A stretch of DNA of 64,000 nucleotides from assembly GCF_023566355.1 (NCBI RefSeq), contig NZ_JAKNSW010000002.1, positions 124,001 through 188,000 of the forward strand, written 5' to 3'. This DNA comes from Mesoplasma sp. JKS002658 (GTDB taxonomy: Bacteria > Bacillota_I > Bacilli_A > Mycoplasmatales > Mycoplasmataceae). The notes under the pieces are model-generated. The model did not search any database and was not told the origin of the DNA. It worked only from the letters and a program-made list of their open reading frames with translations. Within the stretch, counting starts at the first letter, position 1. Each line of letters opens with the position of its first letter. The position numbers were made by a program, and so were the translations under genes. Of this stretch, positions 33,855 through 44,082 are shown in pieces.

Positions 33855-34049
33855 ATGCCAAAAATGAAAACCAAAAAAGCATTAGCAAAAAGAGTTAACA
33901 AAAATGCTAGTGGAAAACTAAAAAGAGCCCATGCTTATCGTTCTCACCGTGCTACTGGGAAGACTACTAAGCAAAAAAGACATTTAAAGAAAGCAACTTA
34001 CATTAAAAAAGTAGATGCTAAACGTTTAGAAAGTTTGTTGCAAGATTAA
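33855..34049 (+). CDS. rpmI: Ribosomal protein bL35
   Basis: 64 residues: [24 protein letters not shown]. Standard size and the usual place between infC and rplT. RBS AGGGAAGGGA. Confidence 0.97.
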   Translation: MPKMKTKKALAKRVNKNASGKLKRAHAYRSHRATGKTTKQKRHLKKATYIKKVDAKRLESLLQD

Positions 34050-34079
34050 AACTTGTAGGATAGAAAGAGGTATAAAAAA

Positions 34080-34439
34080 ATGGCTAGAGTAAAATATGGT
34101 AAAACTACCAGAGCAAGAAGAAAACGTTGAATTAAGCGTGCAAAGGGATATTACGGAACTAAAAGCACAAACTTTAAAAAGGCTCGTGAACAAGTGATTC
34201 GTTCAATGGCATATGCTTTTGTTGGTCGTAAGCAAAAGAAGCGTGACTTTAGAAAATTATGAATTATGCGAATTAATGCTGCTGTTCGTCCTTATGGGTT
34301 AAATTATTCACAATTTATGAACGGAATAAAATTAACTGGTTTAGATTTAAACCGCAAAATGCTTTCTGAATTAGCAATTAATCAACCCCAAGAATTTGCC
34401 AAGGTAGTTGAAGCAGTAAAAAAAACTTTAAGTAAATAA
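34080..34439 (+). CDS. rplT: Ribosomal protein bL20
   Basis: 119 residues, with TGA (Trp) in K-R-W-I-K-R and K-L-W-I-M-R. Begins [13 protein letters not shown], typical L20. Organises 23S rRNA and is the likely autoregulator of this operon. RBS AGAAAGAGG. Followed by a terminator. Confidence 0.97.
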
Positions 34440-34451
34440 TCATTAACAAAG

Positions 34452-34474
34452 CTAGGTTTTACCTAGTTTCTTTT
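34452..34474 (+). terminator. Terminator of infC-rpmI-rplT
   Basis: CTAGGT / ACCTAG stem, 3-nt loop, T-rich tail. Confidence 0.7.
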
Positions 34475-34512
34475 ATATTAATTATTTTAAGAACGAAAGA
34501 GGGGAGAAGAAA

Positions 34513-34860
34513 ATGGCTTATTTAAATGAACAAACTAATGAAATTATTTTTAATAAAACCGATCTGATTAATGCTTGAGCAAATGCACCTAAGATTAGTG
34601 ATGCTAATCCTGATGAGTTTCGAGTATGTATGTACTGCCAATTTCCGATGAAGAAAAAGCATTATGTTGCTAACCATCGCTTGAAACATCCTACCGATGC
34701 TTGAGCAATTGATTTAATTAATTTAAAGAAACCAAAATTGGTTGGGAAAAATCTTTTCGCTATTCATGCTGGGTGTTTTGGTTTACGTCGACAAGAAAAT
34801 CAAACTCGGAGATTGAAACGCTATAATCGCACAAAATGATTGATGCCCAAGAATGAGTAA
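34513..34860 (+). CDS. Small Cys/His protein, possible zinc-binding
   Basis: 115 residues from ATG 34513 (RBS AGAGGGGAGA) to TAA 34858, with TGA (Trp) codons at 34576, 34702 and 34840. It has C-M-Y-C near residue 39-42 followed by H-Y-V-A-N-H and K-H, a spacing like a C2H2 zinc finger, and a later H-A-G-C. The C-terminus is basic (R-R-L-K-R-Y-N-R). No family recognised; a nucleic-acid-binding or ribosome-linked role is only suggested by the basic tail and its neighbours. Confidence 0.75.
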
Positions 34861-34952
34861 TTACTTCTTTTAGAGCAGAGAAATTTCTTTGATTTTAGTA
34901 CAATATAAAAAGTTAGACAAAAAGCTCTAACAAGTAGAAAGGAGGAGAAGAT

Positions 34953-35783
34953 ATGTCGTGAGGATTTCAAGACGTGGGCAGTACCACATCTTATATTGGG
35001 TGAATCTTTCTTTCAGAAATGTTAGGAAGTATGCTTTTAGTCATGCTGGGAAACGGAGTCGTTGCTGCTGTTAATTTAAAAACAAGTAAAGCAAGGGGTG
35101 CTGGTTGGTCAGCAATTGCAATTGGTTGAGGATTAGCGGTTTTTGTAGGAGCGATTACTTCTCAATATTCAGGAGCCCATTTAAACTTTGCGGTTACCTT
35201 AAGTGTATTAATTCAATCAGCTAGTAATAATGCTGGTAATAATCCTTTTGCAAATGGTCACCAATGGTTGATTGTGATTTATTTGGTAGCTCAATTTACA
35301 GGGATGATTATTGGTCAATTATTGTTAGATTTAGTTTATTGGTTACAGATTGAAAAATCTGATGCTGGTGAAGTTTTAGGTTTTCATTGTACGGCTCCAG
35401 CTCAAAAAGAACGTAGCAAAAAAACCTATGCTTTTAATACATTTGCCGAATTTATGGCAACTTTTGTATTAGTGCTTGGTCTTGGTGCCGCTAGTTTGTA
35501 TACTGGTACTGGTCATAACTTTGGAAGTTTTAATCTTCCTGCATCAAGTTTAATTGGTGTAGGAATTGCGATGGCAGTAGTTGCGGGAGTTGGTTATGGC
35601 TTAGGTGGTCCTACTGGGTTTGCCATTAACCCTACTCGTGATTTGGCTCCAAGAATCGTTCACCATTTTCTTCCTTTGCCTAATAAGGGTTCATCTGATT
35701 GGGCATATAGCTGAGTTCCAGTAGTTGGTCCAGTTTTAGGTGGAATTGTTGGTGGCGCACTTATTTTAGCAATGATGCATTAA
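34953..35783 (+). CDS. glpF: Glycerol uptake facilitator (MIP/aquaporin family)
   Basis: 276 residues, six membrane segments plus two re-entrant loops. Passive glycerol channel. The two selectivity motifs are unusual: the first NPA reads N78-F79-A80 ([10 protein letters not shown]) and the second reads N226-P227-T228 before R229 (N-P-T-R-D-L-A-P). The rest fits GlpF. An extra-long C-terminal loop contains [21 protein letters not shown]. Shares a bidirectional terminator with trpS. Confidence 0.92.
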
Positions 35784-35802
35784 TACTCCACAATAGTCTA
35801 AG

Positions 35803-35832
35803 AAAAAAGTTAGGAATATTCCTAACTTTTTT
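35803..35832. terminator. Bidirectional terminator between glpF and trpS
   Basis: A perfect 15-bp inverted repeat, A tract on the left and T tract on the right, core GTTAGGAAT / ATTCCTAAC. Confidence 0.88.
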
Positions 35833-35836
35833 GTTT

Positions 35837-36850
35837 TTATTTACGCTTATAATTTAATCCCATTGTATTTTGAACTTTCTGCAGTTTTTTATAGGCAATT
35901 TTTTGAGCTTTTAATGCACCTTCTTTTAATCATTGATCCAAATCATCACCACTTTTTAAAAGTTGGTAACGTTCCTGAATTGGGGATAATTCCTTAATTA
36001 GAACATCACTAACTGCAGTTTTAAATTCTTGGTAGTTTTTATTTAAGAATTGCTGTTCGATTTCGGGATGAGTCAAACCAGTAATAGCAGAATAAATTGT
36101 CATTAAATTAGAAATTCCTGGTTTAGTTTTCAGATTGTAATAGACCTTATCCTCACTATCAGTTAAAGCGCTGTTGATTTTCTTCCGAATAAGATCAGGT
36201 TGATCAAGAATTCGAATGAAGGCTTTTTCATTAGTGCTTGATTTCGACATTTTCTTTGTTGGATCTTGTAAATCCATAATTTTAGGAGTTTTAGTTGGTA
36301 TCAAGGCTTCTGGTAAAACAAAGAGATCTTGTTGATAAGTTTTATTCATTCGTTCGGCTAAAGTTCTAGTTAATTCCACGTGTTGTACTTGATCGATTCC
36401 TACTGGAACATAATTAGCATCATATAAAAGAATGTCAGCGGCCATTAGGGTTGGATAGGTCAATAAACCACTAGGGATATAACTGGTTTTGTTCCCTGCT
36501 TTTAAAGATTTATCTTTATATTGAGTCATTCTTTCTAATTCACCCATGTTAGTTTGAGTGTTTAAAATTCATCCCAACTGCGCGTGCTCTAAAACATCAG
36601 ATTGAATAAAGACTGTGGTTAGTTGTGGGTCGATTCCACAAGCAATATAAAGAGTTGCCATCGTTTTAATATTTTCTTTTAACTTGGTTTTGTCTTGAGG
36701 AGTGGTGATTGCGTGGAGGTTGGCAATAAAAAGAAATAAATCATAGTCTTGTTGGTAACTAACAATTTGTTTAATCACGCCAAAATAGTTACCAATTGTC
36801 ATGTTTCCACTAGAAGCTATTGCAGTTACCATGCGCTTTTTTTCGCTCAT
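35837..36850 (-). CDS. trpS: Tryptophanyl-tRNA synthetase
   Basis: 337 residues. Charges tRNA-Trp, which in this genome must serve UGA as well as UGG. Class I signatures: the T-I-G-N form of HIGH (18-21) and K-K-M-S-K-S. Also D-Q-V-Q-H-V-E. Joined over TGA (Trp) codons. Divergent from nadK. Confidence 0.97.
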
Positions 36851-36969
36851 TTTCGAACCTCATCTCTGGATTGATAATATTTTTATTGTACCTTTATTTA
36901 AAACTAAACAACATAAAAGCTAAAAAACATTATAATGAGAGTAATATTTTCTTTTAAGGAGCAATGTGT

Positions 36970-37761
36970 GTGAAGTATAGTATTGTCAAAAATGATTATC
37001 CTGAAAGTTTAGATTTAGCTAATCAATTAACTGAGCAACTAACATCAGATCAAGCGTGAGTGGTTGATGATGAAAATCCTGATTATGTTTTTGTAATTGG
37101 TGGTGATGGTACTTTTTTAAAAGCAGTTAAGCAGTTTAATCATTTATTAGCACAAATTAAATTCTATCCGATTAAAAAAGGCGGTATTGGTTTTTATACT
37201 AATCGTAACCTTTTTGATCCTAAGGAATTGAAAACTAACCTTAATTTAAATGAATGTCAAATTAATAAATATCCCCTTTTGGAGGTAAAAATTGATGAGA
37301 AAACGTTTTTTGTCATTAACGAACTGAAAGTTTTAAATGATGTGGTGCCTCAGCAATTTAGTATTTTTGTCAATGATGAAAAATTAGAAAATTTCAAGGG
37401 GACAGGAGTGGTTTTTGCTACTCCGAGTGGATCGACAGGATATTTAAAGTCAATCAATGGAGCCATTATCTATCCAACCAGTCAAGAATTATTTGAGATG
37501 CAAGAAGTGGCTCCAGTTTCTACGGTGTTGTTTCATACAATCAATGCTCCAATTATCTTCTGTCATGAAGAAACTATTAGATTAACTCAGATTAACTCAC
37601 TTAAAGTAAATGATGCTTTAACCGTAGTTGGCGATGCTAGAATTATTGCTACAACTTTTGCTACCATTGAGGTTAAAATTAGTGCGATTAAGTTAAAAAT
37701 TATTACCACCAATAAAATTAATCACGCCGCTTTACTAAAAGATATCTTTGTTGGTAACTAA
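36970..37761 (+). CDS. nadK: NAD kinase
   Basis: 263 residues. Makes NADP from NAD. Seen: G-G-D-G-T-F-L-K-A-V (~41-50) and the G-S-T-G-Y catalytic loop. The GTG at 36970 lies 8 nt after AAGGAG and is preferred to the ATG at 36964, which is only 2 nt away. One TGA (Trp). TATAAT at 36931-36936 is a probable -10. The 226 bases that follow (37762-37987) hold no gene or clear hairpin. Confidence 0.95.
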
Positions 37762-37987
37762 ACCCTTTTCTTGTTAAATTTAACTTATTATTTTATAGTA
37801 AAGATCCATCTACTTTTAAACCGTCTATTTTGGTTGCTAAACGTTAACAAAACCAGTAAAATATAGTTAATTAATTCCTTTTAAAAATCATTATATACTC
37901 TTTGCTAAGAATGAATAATTTGTTTTTTTATGAGGAAAATAGTGTTTTTAACAGTAAAAATAAGAGGAAAAAGATTGGAGTTAAAAA

Positions 37988-39832
37988 ATGGCTGAAATAA
38001 AGTTTATGGCCTTAGGGGGTCAAGATGAACGGGGGAAAAACCTTTTTGTCGTTCAAGTTGACGAGGATTTGTTTGTCTTTGATTGTGGGATTAAGTACCC
38101 TGAAAAAGGAATTCTAGGTGTTGATGTTGTAATTCCAAACTTTGATTTTTTAATTAACAATGCCCAACATGTTAAAGGAATTTTCTTATCCAATTCTGCT
38201 TCTTATAATGCTGGAGCAGTACAATTTTTATTAAAAGATTTAGATGTTCCTATTTATTGTAATGAAATCACCCAAACAATTCTAAGAATTAAATTAGAAC
38301 GTTCTGTGTTAAAAAACAAAACCGCTAATTTTAAAATTATTGATGATAAGCAAATTATTGATTTTGGTAAAAACAAACTTGAAACCTTTCGTTTAACTGC
38401 TTCTTCACCAAAATCTCTTGGGTTTGCACTGCACACTAGTGAAGGGGTAATTGTTTATGCTGGAGATTACATCATTGATGGGCAAGAGACTTCTTACTTT
38501 TCAACTGATTTTAATCACTTAAACAAAATTGCTGATCAAAAAGTTTTAGCTTTAATTGCTGATACTGAGTTTGCTTCAAGAATGTCTTACACAGTGCCAA
38601 ATCATAAGATTGAGCGTTATATTGCCAGTTCGTTTAAAGAAAAGAAAATCCGGATTGCTATTGGTATTTTTGAAGAAGATATTTTTAAACTTGGTGAAAT
38701 TGTCAGTCAAGCCAAGCTAAATAACCGAAAAATTGCTATTTATGGTCGAACAATGGCAACAATTTTACAAAATGATATGATTCATGATGATTTTAAAATC
38801 ACTAATGATGACTTAATGAGTGTTGAAGATTATATGAATTCTGATGATGGTGTTTTAATCATTTCAGGAACTGGTGATGTTCTTTATTCAAAGTTAGCTA
38901 AAATTGCGATGGGCAATGATAGTGTAATTGAACTTAGTGAGAAAGATTTAGTCATTCTAGCCACTCCTCCAGCAGCAGGAGTCGAAAAGCGTCACGCTGA
39001 AATTTTAGATGAATTAGCAAGAACTGATGCAAAATTAATTGCGTTGAGTGATAAGAATATTTGATCAATGCATGCTAGTTATGAAGATGTGAAGATGTTA
39101 AATAACTTGTTTCATCCAAAATACTTTATTCCTGTTAAAGGATTATACAAAGAGTTTTTAAAAGGCGAAGCAGCAGCAGTTGAGGCTGGGATTAAGCCTG
39201 AAAATGTGGGAATTATTGACAATGGTCAAGTTTTAAAAATTAGTAGTAAACATTTAGCAATTATGGATAAAACAATTCCTTGTGGCGATAGTTATGTTGA
39301 TGGATCAGGAATTGGTGATATTGGTAATGTCGTTTTAAATGAACGAAAATTACTTGCTGGGGATGGTGTAGTGATTATTGGGGCCACAATTGATAGCAAG
39401 AGCAAAGCTTCGGTTTCTTTAGTTGATATTCAGATGCGCGGAGTGCTTTATATTAGTGAAGATAATCCAGTTACAAAAATCATGCAAAAAGAAGTTAATC
39501 AAATTCTTGATCAATCAACAGAGTTGTTTAGAAAGAATCCTAATAAATATAGTTTAGATGATGTTAAACGTGAGATTGTTAATAAAGTAAAGGCGTTGGT
39601 TAAACAAGAATCTGGGAAAAATCCGATGATTTTGTGTATTGTTAATGAAATTAATGGTAATTTCAACTTGAAAGCAGTCTTGGCACGTTCACAGAAGTCT
39701 CGAAATTATGTCCATAAAGCAACAATTCCACCAGGAAAAGATGCTAAAAAGCACCAAATTAAATCAGGAAAGAATCGTCATCAATCTTCTAAAAATAATC
39801 CTAAAACAAAAATTGAGTCAAAAAATAAGTAA
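37988..39832 (+). CDS. RNase J-like protein without catalytic residues
   Basis: 614 residues, the length of RNase J, with one TGA (Trp) at 39062. Overall layout is RNase J: metallo-beta-lactamase fold, beta-CASP insert, G-D-Y near 160 and the P-K-Y-F-I-P-V segment. The metal ligands are lost: the H-x-H-x-D-H motif reads S-N-S-A-S-Y-N (68-74), H-x-S-G-H-G reads H-A-S-Y (362-365), and the P-V-H-G-E-Y site reads P-V-K-G-L-Y (382-387). It should not cleave or digest RNA. By analogy with RNase J2 of Bacillus it may be the structural partner of an active RNase J encoded elsewhere (inference). Confidence 0.88.
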
Positions 39833-39857
39833 AATATTGGTTTTCAACCAATATTTT
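39831..39857 (+). terminator. Terminator of the RNase J-like gene
   Basis: A 12-bp stem AAAATATTGGTT / AACCAATATTTT, loop TTC and T run; it overlaps the stop codon. Confidence 0.85.
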
Positions 39858-39928
39858 TTTTCTTAAAATTTATCGTTAAATAATAAAATTGTCTTATAAT
39901 AAAACTAAAAAAGTAAGGATGGTTAAAT

Positions 39929-40720
39929 ATTAAAAAAATATTGAGTATTTTAGCTACTTTAGGAATGGATTCAACTGCTATTGGTATCATAATCGCTTGT
40001 GGAAAATTAAGTCAAGATGAAGTTGGTCATCAACCTCCTAAAGTGCCTTTAACTTCTTCAAGAATCAAAATTATCAAAAAGGAAGCTTTCGACCTAAGTA
40101 ATTATATCGATCTTGATCCTGGTTATAAACGAGTTAGTATTCTACCTCTCGATCCCCACCAATTTGTTTATTCGCTTGTTCATGATCAAAAAAATAATGC
40201 CACCGCCCAGTACTGAACCGATCCAAAAACTGGTGCAGAGTATTCTTTAATTAATGGACAATGAGGTTTTTCTACTATTAGTGCTACAACTAGTTTTTCT
40301 ATCACCTTAATGGTTTCTGTAACGGGATATGAAAGTAGTTATTTAACGATTAATTATCTCGCTCATCCTGATGAAGAGGTGTTGGTCAACGTTGAGTTAC
40401 GAGATTATGTGATTCCTCAAACAATGATTGACCAATGATATGCTGACCTTGGTTCTGATACTGATACTTTACTTGTTCATGCCTGAGCAAAAATTGGTGA
40501 CCAGACTGTTGTTTTTGGTCCTAATTATGGAGCTGAACCAGGAACTGATTTAATTGCCACTTGGTTTCAAGAAGACGAACAATTACGTTTTAGTCTTGAT
40601 CAAATTGAAAATGTTACTATTCATTTTGAAGTTTTAGATCAAAAACCTGGTCAAAAAAGACAGAAAATTATAACTTTTACCCAGGTGGTTTCAAATTTAG
40701 ATATTGCCACAATTGAATAA
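39929..40720 (+). CDS. Lipoprotein with apparent AUU start
   Basis: 263 residues if started at ATT 39929, giving the usual lipoprotein opening (M)KKILSILATLG and lipobox I-I-A-C. AAGGA lies 9 nt before this ATT. The nearest NTG in frame is TTG 39941, 21 nt from the RBS, and would shorten the signal peptide. The ATG at 39919 is out of frame and stops after four codons. Joined over five TGA (Trp) codons. The body is beta-rich and looks like two Ig-like repeats. TATAAT at 39895. It may be a gene weakened by an ATG-to-ATT change, or a true AUU start. Confidence 0.6.
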
Positions 40721-40740
40721 TTTTTCTTCTGTTTTTTATC

Positions 40741-40925
40741 TTTGAAGGTCCTCTGATTACTTGGGGAAGCAATGGAGCAGAAACCGATCTTTGAACCAAT
40801 AGTAAAATTGGTGTTAGTCTTAGCAAAACTGCCATCTCATTCATAATTAAATTAATAGTTAAAGCTCCTGATTATATCCCTGGAATCCTCACTATTTCTT
40901 ATCAACCTACAAAATTAAATATCAA
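40741..40925 (+). pseudogene. Remnant of a second copy of the lipoprotein's Ig-like domain
   Basis: No start or RBS, but the frame from 40741 reads F-E-G-P-L, W-G-S-N-G-A-E-T-D-L and then I-S-F-I-I-K-L-I-V-K-A-P-D-Y. This matches in pattern V-F-G-P-N-Y-G-A-E-P-G-T-D-L and F-S-I-T-L-M-V-S-V-T-G-Y in the gene just upstream. It is best read as a decayed duplicate. Confidence 0.55.
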
Positions 40926-40951
40926 AAAACTAGGATTTATCCTAGTTTTTT
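40924..40951. terminator. Bidirectional terminator
   Basis: A 13-bp inverted repeat AAAAAACTAGGAT / ATCCTAGTTTTTT with a 2-nt loop, between the remnant and the convergent membrane-protein gene. Confidence 0.8.
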
Positions 40952-41463
40952 TAGGGTTGAAAAACCACATTGGTCACAATTACAGTAATACTTAAAAGCA
41001 CAATTGCCAGGAAAATAATTTTTAAAACCAATAATTGCTTGGCTTCGACAAACGAAAGTATGCGTTGATATCTTCTTCGTTTATCATGAAAATACTTTTC
41101 TGCATTACGATTTTTGTTATAGTTAATTACCATAAATAAAAGGATTAATAAAAAAACAAAACCTAAACTAGCCCACCCTGCAGCTTGATAGTCAGGAGCT
41201 TTGTTACTATTTTTAGTTAAATACCCAATTAAAAAACTAATCCCAGTAAAAAAAAACGCTACACCAAAACTAATTAAATAGTGTCATCATTGCATTTTTT
41301 TTGCTTGATTATAGGTTACAAGTCGGTGATAAGCTTCGTTTTCTTCATAAGTTTGTTGAATAATTTCATCAACTTCTTGATTGAAATAATCATTTTTTGC
41401 TTGATCGAGATTTTTTAACTGTTGTTGTCACTTCTCAGGATGTTGACCTTTTTTTTTACTCAT
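40951..41463 (-). CDS. Small membrane protein of unknown function
   Basis: 170 residues from ATG 41463 to TAA 40953-40951, with several TGA (Trp) codons. The first ~65 residues are polar and probably helical (many Q, E, K, Y), followed by two membrane segments, a basic loop (D-K-R-R-R-Y-Q-R) and a third membrane segment at the C-terminus. No family recognised. RBS weak. Confidence 0.7.
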
Positions 41464-41598
41464 CAATTTTTAGTTACCCTTTTTCTAATTATAATTTGGT
41501 TTTAATGTGATTACAAACAAAGTTGAAGGGAGAAAAAAGGAGTTGATTTTTATTTATTTTGTATAATAATTTTTTAAAAGAAATGGGAGATTAAACTT

Positions 41599-43827
41599 GT
41601 GTTAAAAAAACTACTTATCATGATTTTAAGTTTAATCGTGCTTATCACCATTCCGATTAACGTGCTTGCTTGTGGGCCTGTTACTACCCAAAAATTATTA
41701 AATCGCAAGGTTGACACCAATATCTTTAAAACCTATTATTCTGCTTCTCCTACTACGTGAAATCCAGTAGCTACAATGCAAACTAATGATATTCTTTTAC
41801 TTGCCAACCTTCACGACACTTTATTAGAAAACAATCGGGATGGTGATTTAATTCCTGATTTGTTAACTGATATAGGAAGTTTAAGTGATGATAGTACCAC
41901 TTATTCTTTTACCTTTCGTGATGATGCGGCATTCTTTGACGAGTTAGGAACAAAAGTTAAGGCTATTGATGGTAAAGATTTTTTAAATACGGCAATGTAT
42001 GTATTGAACCCAATGAATGTTTCTCAAGTGATAAGTACGTGAACCTCTGTGGTTCTTAATGCTCAAACAGTGAGTGATATTTATCAACTTGACCACGAAC
42101 AAAACCAAAATAAAAGTGCTTATGATGTAAGTAATAATCCGCAAGCTTTAATGTTGTTGGAGGAAGCGATTATTATTGATGAAGATAATCCTAAAACTGT
42201 TAGTTTAAAATTAGCGCAACCAACCCCCTACTTTCGCTCTTATTTAACTTCGTTTGCTTTTTCGCCCACGCCAACCAAAGCATTATTTGCAAGTTATAAT
42301 TATGGAATTAAAGCTAAAGAAGTTTGAACGACTGGACCTTATTTAATTAAAAGTTATCAAACATCTTATTTATTGAAACTGGTGAAAAATCCTGCTTATT
42401 TTGCTGTTAATCAAGTTTTTATTAATCAAATATGATTTCAGTTCTTAGCAAACCTTGATATTGCTCGTCCGCGTTTATTGTTTGAAACTGGTGATTATAG
42501 TGAAGTGTGGTTACAACCAAGTGATCATTATGGGTGAAAGAAGTATGTGGGAACAGATTTTAATCATCCTAAATTTAGTGGTTTGACCAACATCTTAAAC
42601 CCAACTTTAGGAACTAGATACTTGTCGTTTAACTTTTTTAACACCGAAACCGCGCTTGATAACGAGAAATATCAAGGAAGAAATAACATTAAATACCAAC
42701 AAGGAGTGGAATCGAATTTTGCTTTGAGTTTGGATTCGGTACGGACTTTAATTGCTTTTGCGATGAACCGTAGTCTTTTTGTTCGTTATTTTTCAGAACC
42801 TTTTGATAATGGATTACCTTATTCAAAATTTTTAAGAAACACTTTTAATCCCGGGGGTCATTTAAAAGGAAATGATGGACTAGATTATCAAGATTATTTA
42901 CAAGATGCATACAACCAGTTGTTTAACAGCACCGCGGTTTCTTTAGTTGATGGTCAAGAAATTTTTTATCAAAACTCACAATTATTATCGCCAAGTGGTA
43001 ATGAAATCATCACTGATGTTACTGCTAGAAGTCTTTTAGCACAAGCAAAACCCTTTGAAGCGTTGATTCAACAAGTACGAAGTGATTTGACTGGGTCTGG
43101 TTATGAGAAAGGAGTTAGTTTAACGATGTTGATGAGTGGAGTTTACAACTCGACTTGAAATATTTATCTTCAAGATATGATTGATACTTTTAACGTTATC
43201 ACAAACAATCTAGTTAAAATTAATGCCAAAAGAACAATGAATGATTCTGATTATCAAGCAAGTCAATTGCAGGGAAACTTTAGTATGTTTCTAACAGGAT
43301 GAGGACCAGGTTTTCTTGATCCGTTAGCTTTTTTAAGAACTTATATAATTCAAGGTGATATGGCGAACTATTTTGGTTTGAGTCGAATTATTAATCAAGT
43401 TAATTTTAATAAGCAAAACCAAACCAGTCTTGACCAATTGGTGATTAATTCTAATTATTTAAATAGTTTTTTCGATCAAAGTTATGCTTATAAACTATTA
43501 GCACATTTTGTAGATTACACCAATCAGGTTAATGCTGCTGATCAAATTGCTGATTCTGCGCAAAAAACCATAAGATATCAACAGTTTGCCACAGCAGAAG
43601 CCAATCTTTTATACAGTTATAAATTATTGATGCCTTTTTATGTTCCTGATGGAACTACAAAAACTCTGCTAACTTATATTGACGAATCTACCCGTAGTCA
43701 TGTTGGTTTTGGCAATAGTGATAAACGTTATGTCGGGGTAAAAATGTTGCATAGTCTAAAAGAAGTGAAGATAAATTTGTTGTCAGTTATTGAAGTCAAT
43801 ATTGTTTTAAATAATAAAGAAAATTAA
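41599..43827 (+). CDS. oppA: Oligopeptide ABC transporter substrate-binding lipoprotein
   Basis: 742 residues, GTG start 41599, joined over TGA (Trp) codons. Lipobox V-L-A-C. SBP family 5 pattern: Y-Y-S-A-S-P-T-T-W-N-P, D-T-L-L-E-N, a fold covering oligopeptides. It is a paralogue of the gene at 50035, at the other end of the opp cluster; the segments after Cys match closely (R-x-V-D-T-x-x-x-K-T-Y-Y). -10 TATAAT at 41562-41567. Separated from oppB by 255 nt holding a candidate RNA. Confidence 0.88.
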
Positions 43828-43869
43828 ATTCAATTTGGGTTGATGAAAGTTAATTTTGCACTTATAACC

Positions 43870-43898
43870 TTGTTTTTATTGGTGTTTTTTGGTATGAT
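43870..43898 (+). promoter_or_regulatory. Promoter of the RNA/leader before oppB
   Basis: TTGTTT (43870-43875), 17-nt spacer, TATGAT (43893-43898). Confidence 0.65.
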
Positions 43899-43904
43899 AA
43901 GTGT

Positions 43905-44007
43905 CAACGCAGAAAAGAGTTAGCGTGTGATTGAAGACACCAGAAACTAACTTTTCCTCTGTTGTAATGCTAATGCAGGAGCGATTCTTAGTTTTGGCAT
44001 TATAATT
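43905..44007 (+). ncRNA. Candidate structured RNA or opp leader
   Basis: Starts ~7 nt after a good promoter. Two domains fold by eye: an outer stem 43910-43923 with 43947-43961 (AGTTAG / CTAACT and CAGA / TCTG, internal mismatches) capped by GTGT / ACAC (43925-43928, 43937-43940), and a second stem TAATGC / GCATTA (43965-43970 with 43997-44002). It codes for no protein and is GC-richer than the flanks. No known family is recognised. A TATAAT-like box at its end (44001-44006) may be a second promoter for oppB. Confidence 0.45.
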
Positions 44008-44082
44008 TAATTTATACATTAAGTTAAGGTAATAGTTAACAACAATTCAATTGATGCTTAAAGGGAAAGGAATACCAGAGTT

